This document shows positions 17,540-25,684 of a stretch of 64,000 nucleotides of DNA, piece after piece. Every line of letters starts with the position of its first letter. The first letter of the stretch is position 1. The stretch spans positions 2,373,001 to 2,437,000 of the forward strand of contig NZ_PZZM01000001.1 of the NCBI RefSeq assembly GCF_003046175.1, written 5' to 3'. Below the pieces are notes generated by a model, which saw only the letters and a list, made by a program, of their open reading frames with translations, was not told the DNA's origin and did not search any database. The stretch comes from Bosea sp. 124. GTDB taxonomy: Bacteria > Pseudomonadota > Alphaproteobacteria > Rhizobiales > Beijerinckiaceae. The translations under genes were made by a program, and so were the position numbers.

Positions 17540-17568
17540 GGCTCCCGGCCTTTTTGGCGAGCCGTTTT
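17540..17568 (+). terminator. Possible intrinsic terminator of pepF
   Basis: GGCTC and GAGCC arms surround an inner GCC/GGC pair and a T5 loop, followed by GTTTTCG. The stem is bulged and the T-run short, so it is weak. Confidence 0.35.
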
Positions 17569-17575
17569 CGTTATG

Positions 17576-17662
17576 GTCGGGCTTGTCCCGGCCATCCACG
17601 CCTTCGCTCTTCGAGACCTGTGTTCAAGACGTGGATGCTCGCCACAAGGGCGAGCATGACGG
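17576..17662. repeat. Intergenic dyad repeat, family B, copy 1
   Basis: The element starts GTCGGGCTTGTCCCG, has CCATCCACG opposite GACGTGGATG, and ends with hairpin GCTCGCC-ACAA-GGGCGAGC and ATGACGG. Copy 2 at 30986-31072 has the same arms and ends with a different 20-base centre. It sits in the convergent gap between pepF and the outer-membrane gene. Confidence 0.75.
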
Positions 17663-17688
17663 AGTGCGCTCGAGGCTCGCCGCTCGTA

Positions 17689-19224
17689 TCAGAACTGCAC
17701 CCGCAACCCCACCTGCGCGACGTTGGCGGTGTAGTCCGAGCCCTGCGCCGTCGAGTTCAGGCGCTCCTGCGTGAAGCTCGCACGCACCGAGAAGGTCCGC
17801 GTCAGCTTGTATTCGACGCGGGCTCCGTAGCTGATGAAATCCTCGCGCAGGCCCTGCCCGTCATATTCGGTGCGGCCGAAGCTGGCGAGGCCGGTGACGA
17901 TCAGATTGCGGCGCAGCGCATAGGCGATTTCGAGCGAGACGCGCCTGGCGGTGGTGCCCGAGGAGCCGGCGATGGTGGTGTCGCCGAGCTCCGAGGTGCC
18001 GCGCAGCGTCACGGTGGTCAGCGGCGTCGGCGACCACAGGATCGCGGCGTCACCGACGAAGCCCTTGAGATTTCGCAGGCGATTGTCGTCGTATTTGCGG
18101 TTCTGGTAGCCGACCGAGACCTCGCCCGTGAGCTGGCGGCTGATCTCGAAGGTCGAGCCGACGCGTCCGGTGGCGCCCTCCGACGAGCGCCGGTAGCCAC
18201 TCGAATCGACGGCCTGATCGAATTCGCGGGTGTCGATCTCGCCCTGGACGAAGGGCTTGAAGCCCGGCGTCACCTCATAGGCCGCGCGCAGGCGCAGGCC
18301 GAGTTGCGTCTGGTTGCGGTCGCGCTGGCTCAGCATCGCGCCGCTGGTGAGCGTCGCGTCCTCATAGTCGCTGCGGTCGACCGAGCCGCGCAGCGTCATC
18401 TGCAGGCGGTTGATGTCGTGCGTGACGCCGGCCGAGGCGCCGTACTGGTAGACCAGCGGGCGGCCGGTCACGGGCGCGTTCAGATCCGGTGAGCCCGGGC
18501 GCTGCGTATCGAGCTTCAGCCGCGATTCGAGCAGTATGCGGGTGTCGCGCGATGCGTCGAGCCGAAGATCGAGATTGCCCTCGGCATCGGGGCGTGAAGC
18601 CTCATGGTCGCGGAAATACGAGCTGTAGCCGCCGCGCAGCTTGCCCTTGAGCTCGTGGACGTTCCAGTCCGACTGGATCTCGACCTCGCCGTCCGTCCGG
18701 CTGAAGGGCGAGCCCTTGCGGTCCGCGCCGGCGCTGCGCTGCGGATTGGTATCGTAGCCCATGCCACCCGTGATCGCGGGCTTCAGCACGACGCTGCCCA
18801 GCCGCAGCCCGAGCGGCGCATAGGGGTCTTCCTCCGCCGTGACGCGGCGGCGGGGTGGTGGAGGCGGTGGCGGCAGCGGCGGCGGCAACCCGGTCACCGT
18901 TGGCTGTGGCGCGCGGAACTGGCGCTGGGTGACGCCGCGCACGGATGTCGCGCGCACCGGCCGGCTGGCGTTCGGCGGGGCGCGGCGCGAGATCGCCGAG
19001 GGTTGACCCTGGATCAGCGCGGCGGGATCTCGCACCGCTTCAGGTGTCGCCGAGAGCGAGGAAGCGACTGGCGGTTCCGGCGCGGGCTGCTGGGCGACAT
19101 AGGCCGGAACGGTCGGGCGCAGGGTCGATCGCCGCGCCTGCTGCGCCTGCACGGCAGTCACCGCCAGCGCGAGGCTGGCAGTGGCGACGCCGGTCAGAAG
19201 CAGGGTCGTTGCGCGGCGGGACAC
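17689..19224 (-). CDS. Outer-membrane beta-barrel protein (BBP2-like)
   Basis: A 511-residue outer-membrane protein. A signal peptide (residues ~1-27, cut after VQA) leads into a Pro/Arg-rich periplasmic linker with a run of about nine prolines near 115-125. From ~135 on come alternating amphipathic strands (GGMGYDTNPQRS, GGYSSYFRDHEAS, ASAGVTHDINRLQM and so on), ending in GLRVQF with the C-terminal phenylalanine required for barrel assembly. The repertoire resembles the BBP2_2 family of exopolysaccharide-linked barrels. No polysaccharide operon is adjacent, but the divergent neighbour makes a Kdo precursor. Function not shown. Confidence 0.8.
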   Translation of the reverse strand: MSRRATTLLLTGVATASLALAVTAVQAQQARRSTLRPTVPAYVAQQPAPEPPVASSLSATPEAVRDPAALIQGQPSAISRRAPPNASRPVRATSVRGVTQRQFRAPQPTVTGLPPPLPPPPPPPRRRVTAEEDPYAPLGLRLGSVVLKPAITGGMGYDTNPQRSAGADRKGSPFSRTDGEVEIQSDWNVHELKGKLRGGYSSYFRDHEASRPDAEGNLDLRLDASRDTRILLESRLKLDTQRPGSPDLNAPVTGRPLVYQYGASAGVTHDINRLQMTLRGSVDRSDYEDATLTSGAMLSQRDRNQTQLGLRLRAAYEVTPGFKPFVQGEIDTREFDQAVDSSGYRRSSEGATGRVGSTFEISRQLTGEVSVGYQNRKYDDNRLRNLKGFVGDAAILWSPTPLTTVTLRGTSELGDTTIAGSSGTTARRVSLEIAYALRRNLIVTGLASFGRTEYDGQGLREDFISYGARVEYKLTRTFSVRASFTQERLNSTAQGSDYTANVAQVGLRVQF

Positions 19225-19277
19225 GGGGCTTGCGTCGTTCCAGGCATGAGGTCTGGCGCGCCCGGAGAGCGCGCATG

Positions 19278-19307
19278 GTTAACGGAGTTAGAACGAACTC
19301 GGTTAAC
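19278..19307. promoter_or_regulatory. 30-bp dyad between the barrel gene and kdsD
   Basis: GTTAACGGAGTT and AACTCGGTTAAC are inverted repeats (11 of 12 matches) around AGAACG. It sits in the 156-base divergent promoter gap, about 54 bases from the barrel start and 74 from kdsD, and so could control both genes. Each arm also holds a TTAAC half-site, but the spacing is not that of a CtrA box. Confidence 0.45.
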
Positions 19308-19380
19308 GGGGCGTCAATGCATGGCAGGCTTGAAGGCCGATGCTGGAAACGCGGTGGTCGTCCGTGCTAGAGCGCGCGCC

Positions 19381-20355
19381 ATGACAGCCGATATCCGCGC
19401 TTCCGCGCTCCGCACCATCGCGACCGAGCGCGCCGGCCTCGACACGCTTCACGCCGCCCTGGCGAACGGGCTGGGCGAACCCTTCAGCGCTGCGGTCGCA
19501 ATGATCCAGGCCGCCGGCGGGCGCGTCGTCGTCTCCGGGATGGGCAAGTCCGGCCATGTCGGGCGCAAGATCGCGGCGACGCTGGCCTCGACCGGGACGC
19601 CCGCGCATTTCGTGCATCCGGCCGAGGCCAGCCATGGCGATCTCGGCATGGTCCAGCCCAATGATGTGGTTGTCGCCCTGTCCTGGTCGGGCGAGACGGC
19701 GGAACTTGCCGCCATCGTCGCCCATACACGGCGCTTCCGTGTCGGGCTGATCGCGATCACCGCCAATGCCGACAGCGCGCTCGGCCGCGAGGCGGATGTG
19801 ACGCTGCTGCTGCCGAAGGCCGAGGAGGCCTGCCCGAACGGGCTCGCCCCCACCACCTCGACGACGATGCAGGTCGCGCTCGGCGATGCGCTGGCGGTCG
19901 CGCTGCTGGAAGCGCGCGGCTTCTCGCGGCAGGATTTCTTCGTCTACCATCCGGGCGGCAAGCTCGGCGCGCAGCTCAAGACGGTCGCCAGCATCATGCA
20001 TCGGGACGGGGCGCTGCCCCTGATCGGCCTCGATACGGCGGTGCCGGACGTGATCGCGATGATCTCGGCCAAGGGCTTCGGCTGCGCCATCGTCACCGAT
20101 CTCGATGGTCGGCTGGCCGGCGTCGTCACGGATGGCGACCTGCGCCGAAAGCTGATGGCCGGCGGCGGCGCGGCCCAGCGGGCGCGCGACGTGATGAGCC
20201 CCAACCCCCGCCGGATCGCGCCCGATGCGCTGGCCGGCGAGGCGCTGGAGCTGGTCAACCGCCTGCGCATCACCGCGCTGATCGTCGCCGATGCCGAGGA
20301 GCGCCCGGTCGGGCTCGTGCATGTGCACGACCTCCTGTCGCTTGGCGTGGCGTGA
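19381..20355 (+). CDS. kdsD: D-arabinose 5-phosphate isomerase (KdsD/KpsF type)
   Basis: Makes arabinose 5-phosphate from ribulose 5-phosphate, the first step to Kdo for lipopolysaccharide. The 324 residues hold an N-terminal SIS domain (VVSGMGKSGHVGRKIAATLASTGTPAHF, SWSGETAEL, the nucleotide-like HPGGKLG) and two C-terminal CBS domains from ~205 (MHRDGALPLI, VTDGDLRRKLM, VMSPNPRRI). The canonical length and motif order are intact. It starts with ATG 19381. Confidence 0.93.
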   Translation: MTADIRASALRTIATERAGLDTLHAALANGLGEPFSAAVAMIQAAGGRVVVSGMGKSGHVGRKIAATLASTGTPAHFVHPAEASHGDLGMVQPNDVVVALSWSGETAELAAIVAHTRRFRVGLIAITANADSALGREADVTLLLPKAEEACPNGLAPTTSTTMQVALGDALAVALLEARGFSRQDFFVYHPGGKLGAQLKTVASIMHRDGALPLIGLDTAVPDVIAMISAKGFGCAIVTDLDGRLAGVVTDGDLRRKLMAGGGAAQRARDVMSPNPRRIAPDALAGEALELVNRLRITALIVADAEERPVGLVHVHDLLSLGVA

Positions 20356-20403
20356 GCGGAATTTGACGGTTTCCGAGATCGAATGATTTCGCCGGAGCCT
20401 TGT

Positions 20404-20790
20404 TCAACCCTTCTGCGGGTCGTTCTCCAGCAGGATCGGCTTGCCATGCGGCGTCGCCTCCGCCGCGCGCGCCCATGAGGCCGCGAGCGCGTCGACGCCG
20501 TCATGCGAGGTGAGGCCCTTGGCGATGAGCAGATGCTCCAGCGCCTCGCACCAGCGCTCGTAATAATCCGAGCCGTCGCGGCAGCCGCCCTTTGCGAGGG
20601 CCTCGCGAATTTCGGCGCCAAGCGCCTGCGCCCATTCCTCAGGCGTAAACACGCCCCGGCCCTGAAGCTCGACCACCAGCGCGAAGACCATCGCCTGCCA
20701 GGGTTCGGCGAAGACGGGGCCGTCCGCGTCGCGCGGGATTGGGGTGTCGGCAGCGAGCCGGATGGCGAGATCACTGTCAGGCGGGTTCAA
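20404..20790 (-). CDS. Nitrile hydratase accessory (activator) protein
   Basis: A 128-residue protein homologous to the N-terminal part of nitrile hydratase beta subunits (FAEPWQAMVFALVVELQGRGVFTPEEWAQALGAEI, then DYYERWCEALEHLLIAKGL). In cobalt enzymes such a small protein swaps with apo-alpha to insert the metal. The predicted start is TTG 20790 behind GGGAGAGC; it overlaps the beta-subunit end by 14 bases. Last gene of the amidase-alpha-beta-activator operon. Confidence 0.85.
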   Translation of the reverse strand: MNPPDSDLAIRLAADTPIPRDADGPVFAEPWQAMVFALVVELQGRGVFTPEEWAQALGAEIREALAKGGCRDGSDYYERWCEALEHLLIAKGLTSHDGVDALAASWARAAEATPHGKPILLENDPQKG

Positions 20791-21436
20791 GATAGCTCTC
20801 CCACGCCTCGATCGAGACCGTCGATGTCGGGTCGGCGTCGCGGCCCCAGAGTTCCGGGCCGGTGAAGACCACGGTGTAGAGCCATTGCGCCGTCTCGGGC
20901 AGGCCTTGCGAGCCGGTGTCCGGGAAGACATGGCAACCGGTGACGCGCTCGATCACGCCCTGCTTGCCACGGGCATAGCGCGGCAAGCGGGTGTGGTGCT
21001 GCGGGTGCATCACGAGCGTGCGAATGCGGTCGCCGACGGCGAATTTCGCCGGGGCGGGGGCGTCTCGCTCAAAGGGGAAGCCGCGACGCAGGACGGCCGG
21101 GACGTCCTCGCCCTTGAGGACGCGCTTGGGCGTCTTCGCGGGGGCGAGCGGTTGGCCTTGCGCGAGTTCCTCCCGCGTCAGGAAGCCGTGCTGGACGAGC
21201 ACCTTGTCGAGCCCCGCCAGCCAGATCTCGTAATAGGACGAGGAGAGGTACTGCGCCGGCGGCAGGCTCTCGCGCGCGGCGCGGATGCCGTCGATCGTCC
21301 AGGCGCCCATGGCGCCGGCCGCGACATTGATCGCGAGCACGCGCTTCTCCCAATCGGCATGGAAGATCGGCTCATTGGGTTCGGGCAGGACCGGGCCGAA
21401 GCCCATCTGCCCGCCGAGATCCTGGCCGCCGTTCAT
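20777..21436 (-). CDS. nthB: Nitrile hydratase, beta subunit
   Basis: A 219-residue non-catalytic partner that shapes the active site at the alpha/beta interface. The start [16 protein letters not shown] is the family signature, followed by [13 protein letters not shown] and the C-terminal half [34 protein letters not shown], an SH3-like barrel. The ATG (21436) overlaps the alpha stop by four bases. Confidence 0.94.
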   Translation of the reverse strand: MNGGQDLGGQMGFGPVLPEPNEPIFHADWEKRVLAINVAAGAMGAWTIDGIRAARESLPPAQYLSSSYYEIWLAGLDKVLVQHGFLTREELAQGQPLAPAKTPKRVLKGEDVPAVLRRGFPFERDAPAPAKFAVGDRIRTLVMHPQHHTRLPRYARGKQGVIERVTGCHVFPDTGSQGLPETAQWLYTVVFTGPELWGRDADPTSTVSIEAWESYLEPA

Positions 21437-22056
21437 GACGCATCCTCCACGCGCGGCAGCCCGGTGCCGATCATCGCGTCGCGGTTGACGATGGAGACGA
21501 GCTTCTCCTCGGACCAGCCCTCGGTGCCGGCGGGCCGCATCGGGATGACGATGAAGCGGGTTTCGGCAGTCGAATCCCAGACGCGGATGCGCTGGCCCTG
21601 GGGCAGCGTCACGCCGAAATCGGCGAGGGTGCCACGCGGGTCGATCACCGCCTTGGCGCGGTAGGGCGGCGATTTGTACCAGACCGGCGGCAGACCCAGC
21701 ACCGGCCACGGGTAGCAGGAGCACAGCGTGCAGACGATGAGATTGTGCTCTTGCGGAGTGTTGAAGCAGGCGACGATGTGCTCGCCGCCGCGCCCGCCAT
21801 AGCCGAGCTCGGCAACGGCGGCGGAGCCGTCCGCCTTCAGCCGCGCGGCAAAGTCCGGATCGAGCCACGCCTTGGCGACGACGCGGGCACCGTTGCGCGG
21901 GCCGACCCTGGTCTCGTAGGTCTCGACGATGGCGTCGAGGGCGGCCGGATCGACATAGCCCTTCGCGACCATCAGCGATTCCAGCGCCTTTACCCGCGCC
22001 TCGATCGGGGTGAAGTGGTTGTCGTGATCGTGGTCGTGGTGATGGTGACCGCTCAT
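21433..22056 (-). CDS. nthA: Nitrile hydratase, alpha subunit (cobalt type)
   Basis: The metal-carrying subunit, 207 residues, that hydrates nitriles to amides. The metal loop is C109-T-L-C112-S-C114 followed by [14 protein letters not shown]; Cys112 and Cys114 would be oxidised in the mature enzyme. Thr at the second position marks the cobalt class, whereas iron enzymes have Ser. Residues 4-14 are a His/Asp-rich stretch ([11 protein letters not shown]), an unusual possible metal reservoir. Upstream is the amidase, 24 bases away. Confidence 0.94.
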   Translation of the reverse strand: MSGHHHHDHDHDNHFTPIEARVKALESLMVAKGYVDPAALDAIVETYETRVGPRNGARVVAKAWLDPDFAARLKADGSAAVAELGYGGRGGEHIVACFNTPQEHNLIVCTLCSCYPWPVLGLPPVWYKSPPYRAKAVIDPRGTLADFGVTLPQGQRIRVWDSTAETRFIVIPMRPAGTEGWSEEKLVSIVNRDAMIGTGLPRVEDAS

Positions 22057-22080
22057 GGCTGTCTCCTTCTGGTTGCCTGC

Positions 22081-23277
22081 TCAGGCGATTCGCATCCGTG
22101 CCGCGCGCTCCAGCCGGACCGCGAGCGCGATCAGGGATTTGTCCGAGCCCTTGGGGCCGATCAGCGAGAGGCCGAGCGGGGCGCCCTCGCGGCGTGCCAC
22201 CGGAACCGAGACCTGCGGGAAGCCCGAGAGCCCGCCGAGGCAGAGCAGGCGGAGCGCGCGATTGCGGAAATCGTCGAGTTCGTCCTCGCCGGCGATGGCG
22301 AGCGGTGCGATGTCGGGCACGGTCGGCAAGAGCAGCACGCCGTCGCTGCCGAGCAGCCTTGCGAGCTTGCTGCGGAAGCGCTTGCGGACCGCTTCGCTCT
22401 TCTCGAAATCCGCATCGGTGATCGCCTTGGCATAGGCGAAACGGTCGCCGACGCCGGGGCCGAGCGGCACGCCGAAGCGCTCGATCATCGGGCCGTCGTT
22501 GGTCCAGGCCTCGCGGCCCTGGATGCGGCGCGAGGCCCAGTAGAGCGCATCGAGATCGCGCGCGACGGTGACGGTCTGCGGCTCGCCGAGCAGCGGCACG
22601 ATGCGCTGGATGGTGTTGCGCAGCAACGTCTCGGCTTCCGGAACGGCTTGGGCGAAGAGTTCGTCCGCGAGCAGCAGGCGCGGGGTCTCGGGCAAGGTCA
22701 CCCTGTCGGCGCCGAGCAGGACCTCGCCGACACGGGCGAAGACCTCGCCGTCACGCGCGAACCAGCCCGGCGTGTCGAAGGAGTCTGCCAGGGGCCAGAC
22801 GCGCTTGAGCGAGAGCCGGCCATGGCTCGGCCGGATGCCGAAAAGCCCGCAATAGCTCGAGGGCGCCCGCACCGAGCCGCCGGTATCCGAGCCCAGCGCG
22901 AAATCGGCCAGGCGCCCGGCAACGGCCGCGGCCGAGCCTGAGGAGGAGCCGCCGGTGATGCGGTCCGGCGCGGCCGGATTGATCGGCGAACCGAAATGCG
23001 CGTTCTTGCCGTTGAGCGAGAAGGCGAGTTCGTCGGTATGCGTCTTGCCGACGAAGCGCGCGCCGGCATTCAGCAGCGTCTTCACGATCGGGGCGGTCTT
23101 GGTCTTGATACCCGACTGCGCCAGCACGATCGGCGAGCCGGCTCCGGTCGGGTAGCCCTTGACGTCGAACAGGTCCTTCACGGCAAGCGTCAACCCGGCG
23201 AGCGGGCCGGTCGCAGCGTGCTTCACGGACGCTTCAGGATAGGGGACGAAGCAGCGGAACGGGTCGTCGACAAGCAT
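22081..23277 (-). CDS. Amidase (amidase-signature family)
   Basis: Hydrolyses the amide made by nitrile hydratase to acid and ammonia. The 398 residues carry the amidase-signature triad: Lys34 (AVKDLFDVKG), the cis-serine in GGSSSGSAAAV at 109-119 and nucleophile Ser135 (GSDTGGSVR). The start ATG 23277 lies about ten bases after GAGAGGA; a TTG three codons upstream touches that site. First gene of the nitrile operon, with the GGT gene 73 bases further upstream on the same strand. Confidence 0.92.
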   Translation of the reverse strand: MLVDDPFRCFVPYPEASVKHAATGPLAGLTLAVKDLFDVKGYPTGAGSPIVLAQSGIKTKTAPIVKTLLNAGARFVGKTHTDELAFSLNGKNAHFGSPINPAAPDRITGGSSSGSAAAVAGRLADFALGSDTGGSVRAPSSYCGLFGIRPSHGRLSLKRVWPLADSFDTPGWFARDGEVFARVGEVLLGADRVTLPETPRLLLADELFAQAVPEAETLLRNTIQRIVPLLGEPQTVTVARDLDALYWASRRIQGREAWTNDGPMIERFGVPLGPGVGDRFAYAKAITDADFEKSEAVRKRFRSKLARLLGSDGVLLLPTVPDIAPLAIAGEDELDDFRNRALRLLCLGGLSGFPQVSVPVARREGAPLGLSLIGPKGSDKSLIALAVRLERAARMRIA

Positions 23278-23349
23278 CGCGGTCAAATCCTCTCGGTCAC
23301 TGGCGCATTTTCTTCACGCTAGCCGGTGTCAACTTCGCTCGAAAATACG

Positions 23350-24939
23350 CTAGCAGCCTCGCGCATCGCCGTCGGAACGCGGATCATGCGTCGCTTCGAC
23401 ATGGCCCTTCGGGTGCTTCACCAGCATGCCGGCATGGCCGAACTGGTCGGAATAGGCTTCGGAATACTCCTCGACCGGGTGTCCGGAGCCGGTCAGCCGC
23501 GCCAGCAGCATCGGGTCGAAACGGCTTTCGAGCTTGAGCGAGATCGAGCCCGCGCCCCAGGTCCGGCCGAAGAGCCAGCGTGGCGCGTCGACGGCTTGTG
23601 CAGGGTTTTGGCCAAAGCGGTAGCGCGACAGGATCTGCGCCTGGAACTGTGGCTGGCCGTCGCCGCCCATCGCGCCATAGGACATGATGCGGCCGTCGTC
23701 GAAGCGGGCGAAGGCCGGGTTCAGCGTGTGGAACGGCTTGCGGCCGGGCTTCAGCGGGTTGAGCGTCTTTGCATCGAGCGAGAAGGCGACGCCGCGGTTC
23801 TGCCAGTTGATGCCTGTGCGCGGCAGGATGCAGCCCGAGCCGTATTCCCAGTAGATTGACTGGATATAGGAGACGGCCAGTCCCGACCCGTCGATCGCGC
23901 CCATCCAGACGGTGTCGCCGTCTCCGGTCCTGAAAGGCCAACTCGCCGCGCGCTTGCGGTCGATCGCAGCGGCCTCGCGGGTGAAGACGGCGTCGGTCAG
24001 CACGCTCATGGGATCGACGGTCGCGAAGGCTGGGTCGGTGACGATCCGGTCCCGGATCGCGAAGGCGCGCTTGGTCGCCTCGACGAGGCCGTGATGATGG
24101 TCGAAGCCTTCGGCGCGGGCGATGCCGAGCTTCTCGAAGATGCCGAGGATCAAAAGCGAGGCGACGCCTTGCGTCGGCGGCGCGAAATTATAGACGGTCA
24201 GTTCCGGCAGCCGGATCGAGAGCGGTTGGACCATCCGCGCCTTGAAGGCTTCCATGTCGGCGCGGGTGACGGGCGCGCCGATGGCGTCGAGGTCATGGGC
24301 GATCTCGCGGCCGATGTCGCCGCGGTAGAAGTCGGAGAGACCGGCCTCCGCGAGCTGGCGGAAGGTCGCGCCGAGCGCGTCGGGCTTGCGGCGCGCGCCG
24401 GCCTTGGGCTGCTTGCCGCCCGGCCAGAAGAATTCGCTGAAGCCGATCGCTTCCTTCACCGCCTCGACCTGCTGCGGCCAGGTCCGCAGTTCGGAGGGCG
24501 AGATCTCGTAGCCCTCGTCGCAATGGCGGATGGCGTCCGCCAGCAAGTCCTTGAGCGGCATCCGGCCGCCCAGCGTCTTCGAGAGCGCGAGCGCCGCCTC
24601 CCAGCCGCCGATCGCGCCCGCGACCGTCAGGGCCGAGTCCGGGCCGCGTTGCGGAATCGCATCATGGCCCTTCTCGCGGTAGCGCTCGATGGTGGCGAGC
24701 GCGCCGGCCGGGCCGCAGGCCTCGATGGCGTGGACCTTGCCGCCAGGCTCGTGCACCAGCCAGAAGCCGTCGCCGCCGATGGCGTTCATATGGGGATAGA
24801 CCACCGAGACGGTCGCGGCCATGGCGACCATCGCCTCGATGGCGTTGCCGCCCTCGGCGAGGATGGCGCGCCCGGCTTCGGAGGCGAGATGGTGAGGCGC
24901 GGCGGCGGCTGCGGCACCGAAGACAGGCGTATCGATCAT
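23350..24939 (-). CDS. Gamma-glutamyltransferase family protein
   Basis: A 529-residue N-terminal-nucleophile hydrolase precursor. The N-terminal half has ASEAGRAILAEGGNAIEAMVA and NAIGGDGFWLV. The autocleavage threonine is Thr343 (GDGDTVWMGAIDGSGLAVS). The small subunit continues with a glycine loop (YEYGSG region) and GAMGGDGQPQ. No signal peptide is evident in the chosen frame (MIDTPVFGAA), so it may be cytoplasmic, unlike classic GGT; an ATP-independent hydrolase such as a cephalosporin- or glutamyl-peptide acylase is also possible. It lies upstream of the amidase on the same strand, with no terminator seen between them. Confidence 0.85.
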   Translation of the reverse strand: MIDTPVFGAAAAAAPHHLASEAGRAILAEGGNAIEAMVAMAATVSVVYPHMNAIGGDGFWLVHEPGGKVHAIEACGPAGALATIERYREKGHDAIPQRGPDSALTVAGAIGGWEAALALSKTLGGRMPLKDLLADAIRHCDEGYEISPSELRTWPQQVEAVKEAIGFSEFFWPGGKQPKAGARRKPDALGATFRQLAEAGLSDFYRGDIGREIAHDLDAIGAPVTRADMEAFKARMVQPLSIRLPELTVYNFAPPTQGVASLLILGIFEKLGIARAEGFDHHHGLVEATKRAFAIRDRIVTDPAFATVDPMSVLTDAVFTREAAAIDRKRAASWPFRTGDGDTVWMGAIDGSGLAVSYIQSIYWEYGSGCILPRTGINWQNRGVAFSLDAKTLNPLKPGRKPFHTLNPAFARFDDGRIMSYGAMGGDGQPQFQAQILSRYRFGQNPAQAVDAPRWLFGRTWGAGSISLKLESRFDPMLLARLTGSGHPVEEYSEAYSDQFGHAGMLVKHPKGHVEATHDPRSDGDARGC

Positions 24940-25075
24940 CAGGGTCTTTTCAAGCTGAACGCAAACAACCATTTCGGCCGGACGGCGCGATTTTGTTGCA
25001 TGCCGAAGCCGGCTTCGCTAGAGCTTGCGCCCGAAAAGTGGGAGCGCTTGCGCCCCACGACTGAGGACTGACAGC

Positions 25076-25315
25076 ATGGCCGCAAGGCAGACCAACTGGC
25101 GCAACCTGATCATGGTGATTTCGCTCGGCATCCTGATCGCGGTCGAGCTGTTCGGCGTGGCGCTCGCCTCGGGCTGGGCGCTGGCTGGCCTGTTCGAGCT
25201 GGGTGCGATCGTCAGCTATGTGCTGATGGCTCTGTTCTCGTTGCTCGCCGGCTACGCCATGATCAATCTGATGCGCCGCGTGCTCAAGGTCGAACGGCTC
25301 AGCCAGGGCGGCTGA
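25076..25315 (+). CDS. Small two-span membrane protein, unknown function
   Basis: A 79-residue protein with two hydrophobic helices (LIMVISLGILIAVELFGVALAS and ELGAIVSYVLMALFSLLAGYAM) and a basic C-terminus (MRRVLKVERLSQGG). The start MAARQTNWRN at ATG 25076 is chosen because the upstream extension is a Pro/Ser-rich leader. It is convergent with DUF1850. No family recognised. Confidence 0.6.
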   Translation: MAARQTNWRNLIMVISLGILIAVELFGVALASGWALAGLFELGAIVSYVLMALFSLLAGYAMINLMRRVLKVERLSQGG

Positions 25316-25318
25316 GGC

Positions 25319-25684
25319 TCAGCCGCAGGCCTTCAGGGTCACGGGGTCCGCCTCCGGCGGCAGATGATCCCCCATCGGCCGGCACCCTCCGGCGATACAG
25401 ACCTGCCAGTCGGCGGTCGCGCCGGAGCGACGCATCACGATCTCTCGCTGCGCCGGAAGCTTGGGCGACCAGCGCCAGAACCCGTCGATCAGCCGGGCTT
25501 CGTCCGGCGGATCCATGCCGGCGCCGGAGCCCTGGATGCGGGCTTCCGAAAGAACCAGCCCGGCGGGTGTTTCCCGCCAGACCTCCTCCCACAGCGTTTT
25601 CTGGACCGAATGGCGCCAGCGCAGCGTGATCTCGTCGCTGCCGAGCGCGACGACGAGCGCGCCGGCTGCCAGGCAGAGGCTCAT
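25319..25684 (-). CDS. DUF1850 domain protein (TRAP-associated)
   Basis: A 121-residue protein with an N-terminal signal or anchor (MSLCLAAGALVVALG), then WRHSVQKTLWEEVWRETPAGLVLSEARIQGSGAGM, which is the DUF1850 motif, and two cysteines (VCIAGGCRPMGD) that could form a disulfide. DUF1850 genes are frequently attached to TAXI-type TRAP systems. The ATG overlaps the permease stop by four bases (ATGA at 25681-25684), showing coupling. Its role is unknown. Confidence 0.85.
   Translation of the reverse strand: MSLCLAAGALVVALGSDEITLRWRHSVQKTLWEEVWRETPAGLVLSEARIQGSGAGMDPPDEARLIDGFWRWSPKLPAQREIVMRRSGATADWQVCIAGGCRPMGDHLPPEADPVTLKACG

Noticed and set aside
15605..17599. A 664-codon minus-strand frame opposite pepF
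   Set aside because: PepF on the plus strand has the complete zinc site and a sensible start; the opposite frame has no domain.
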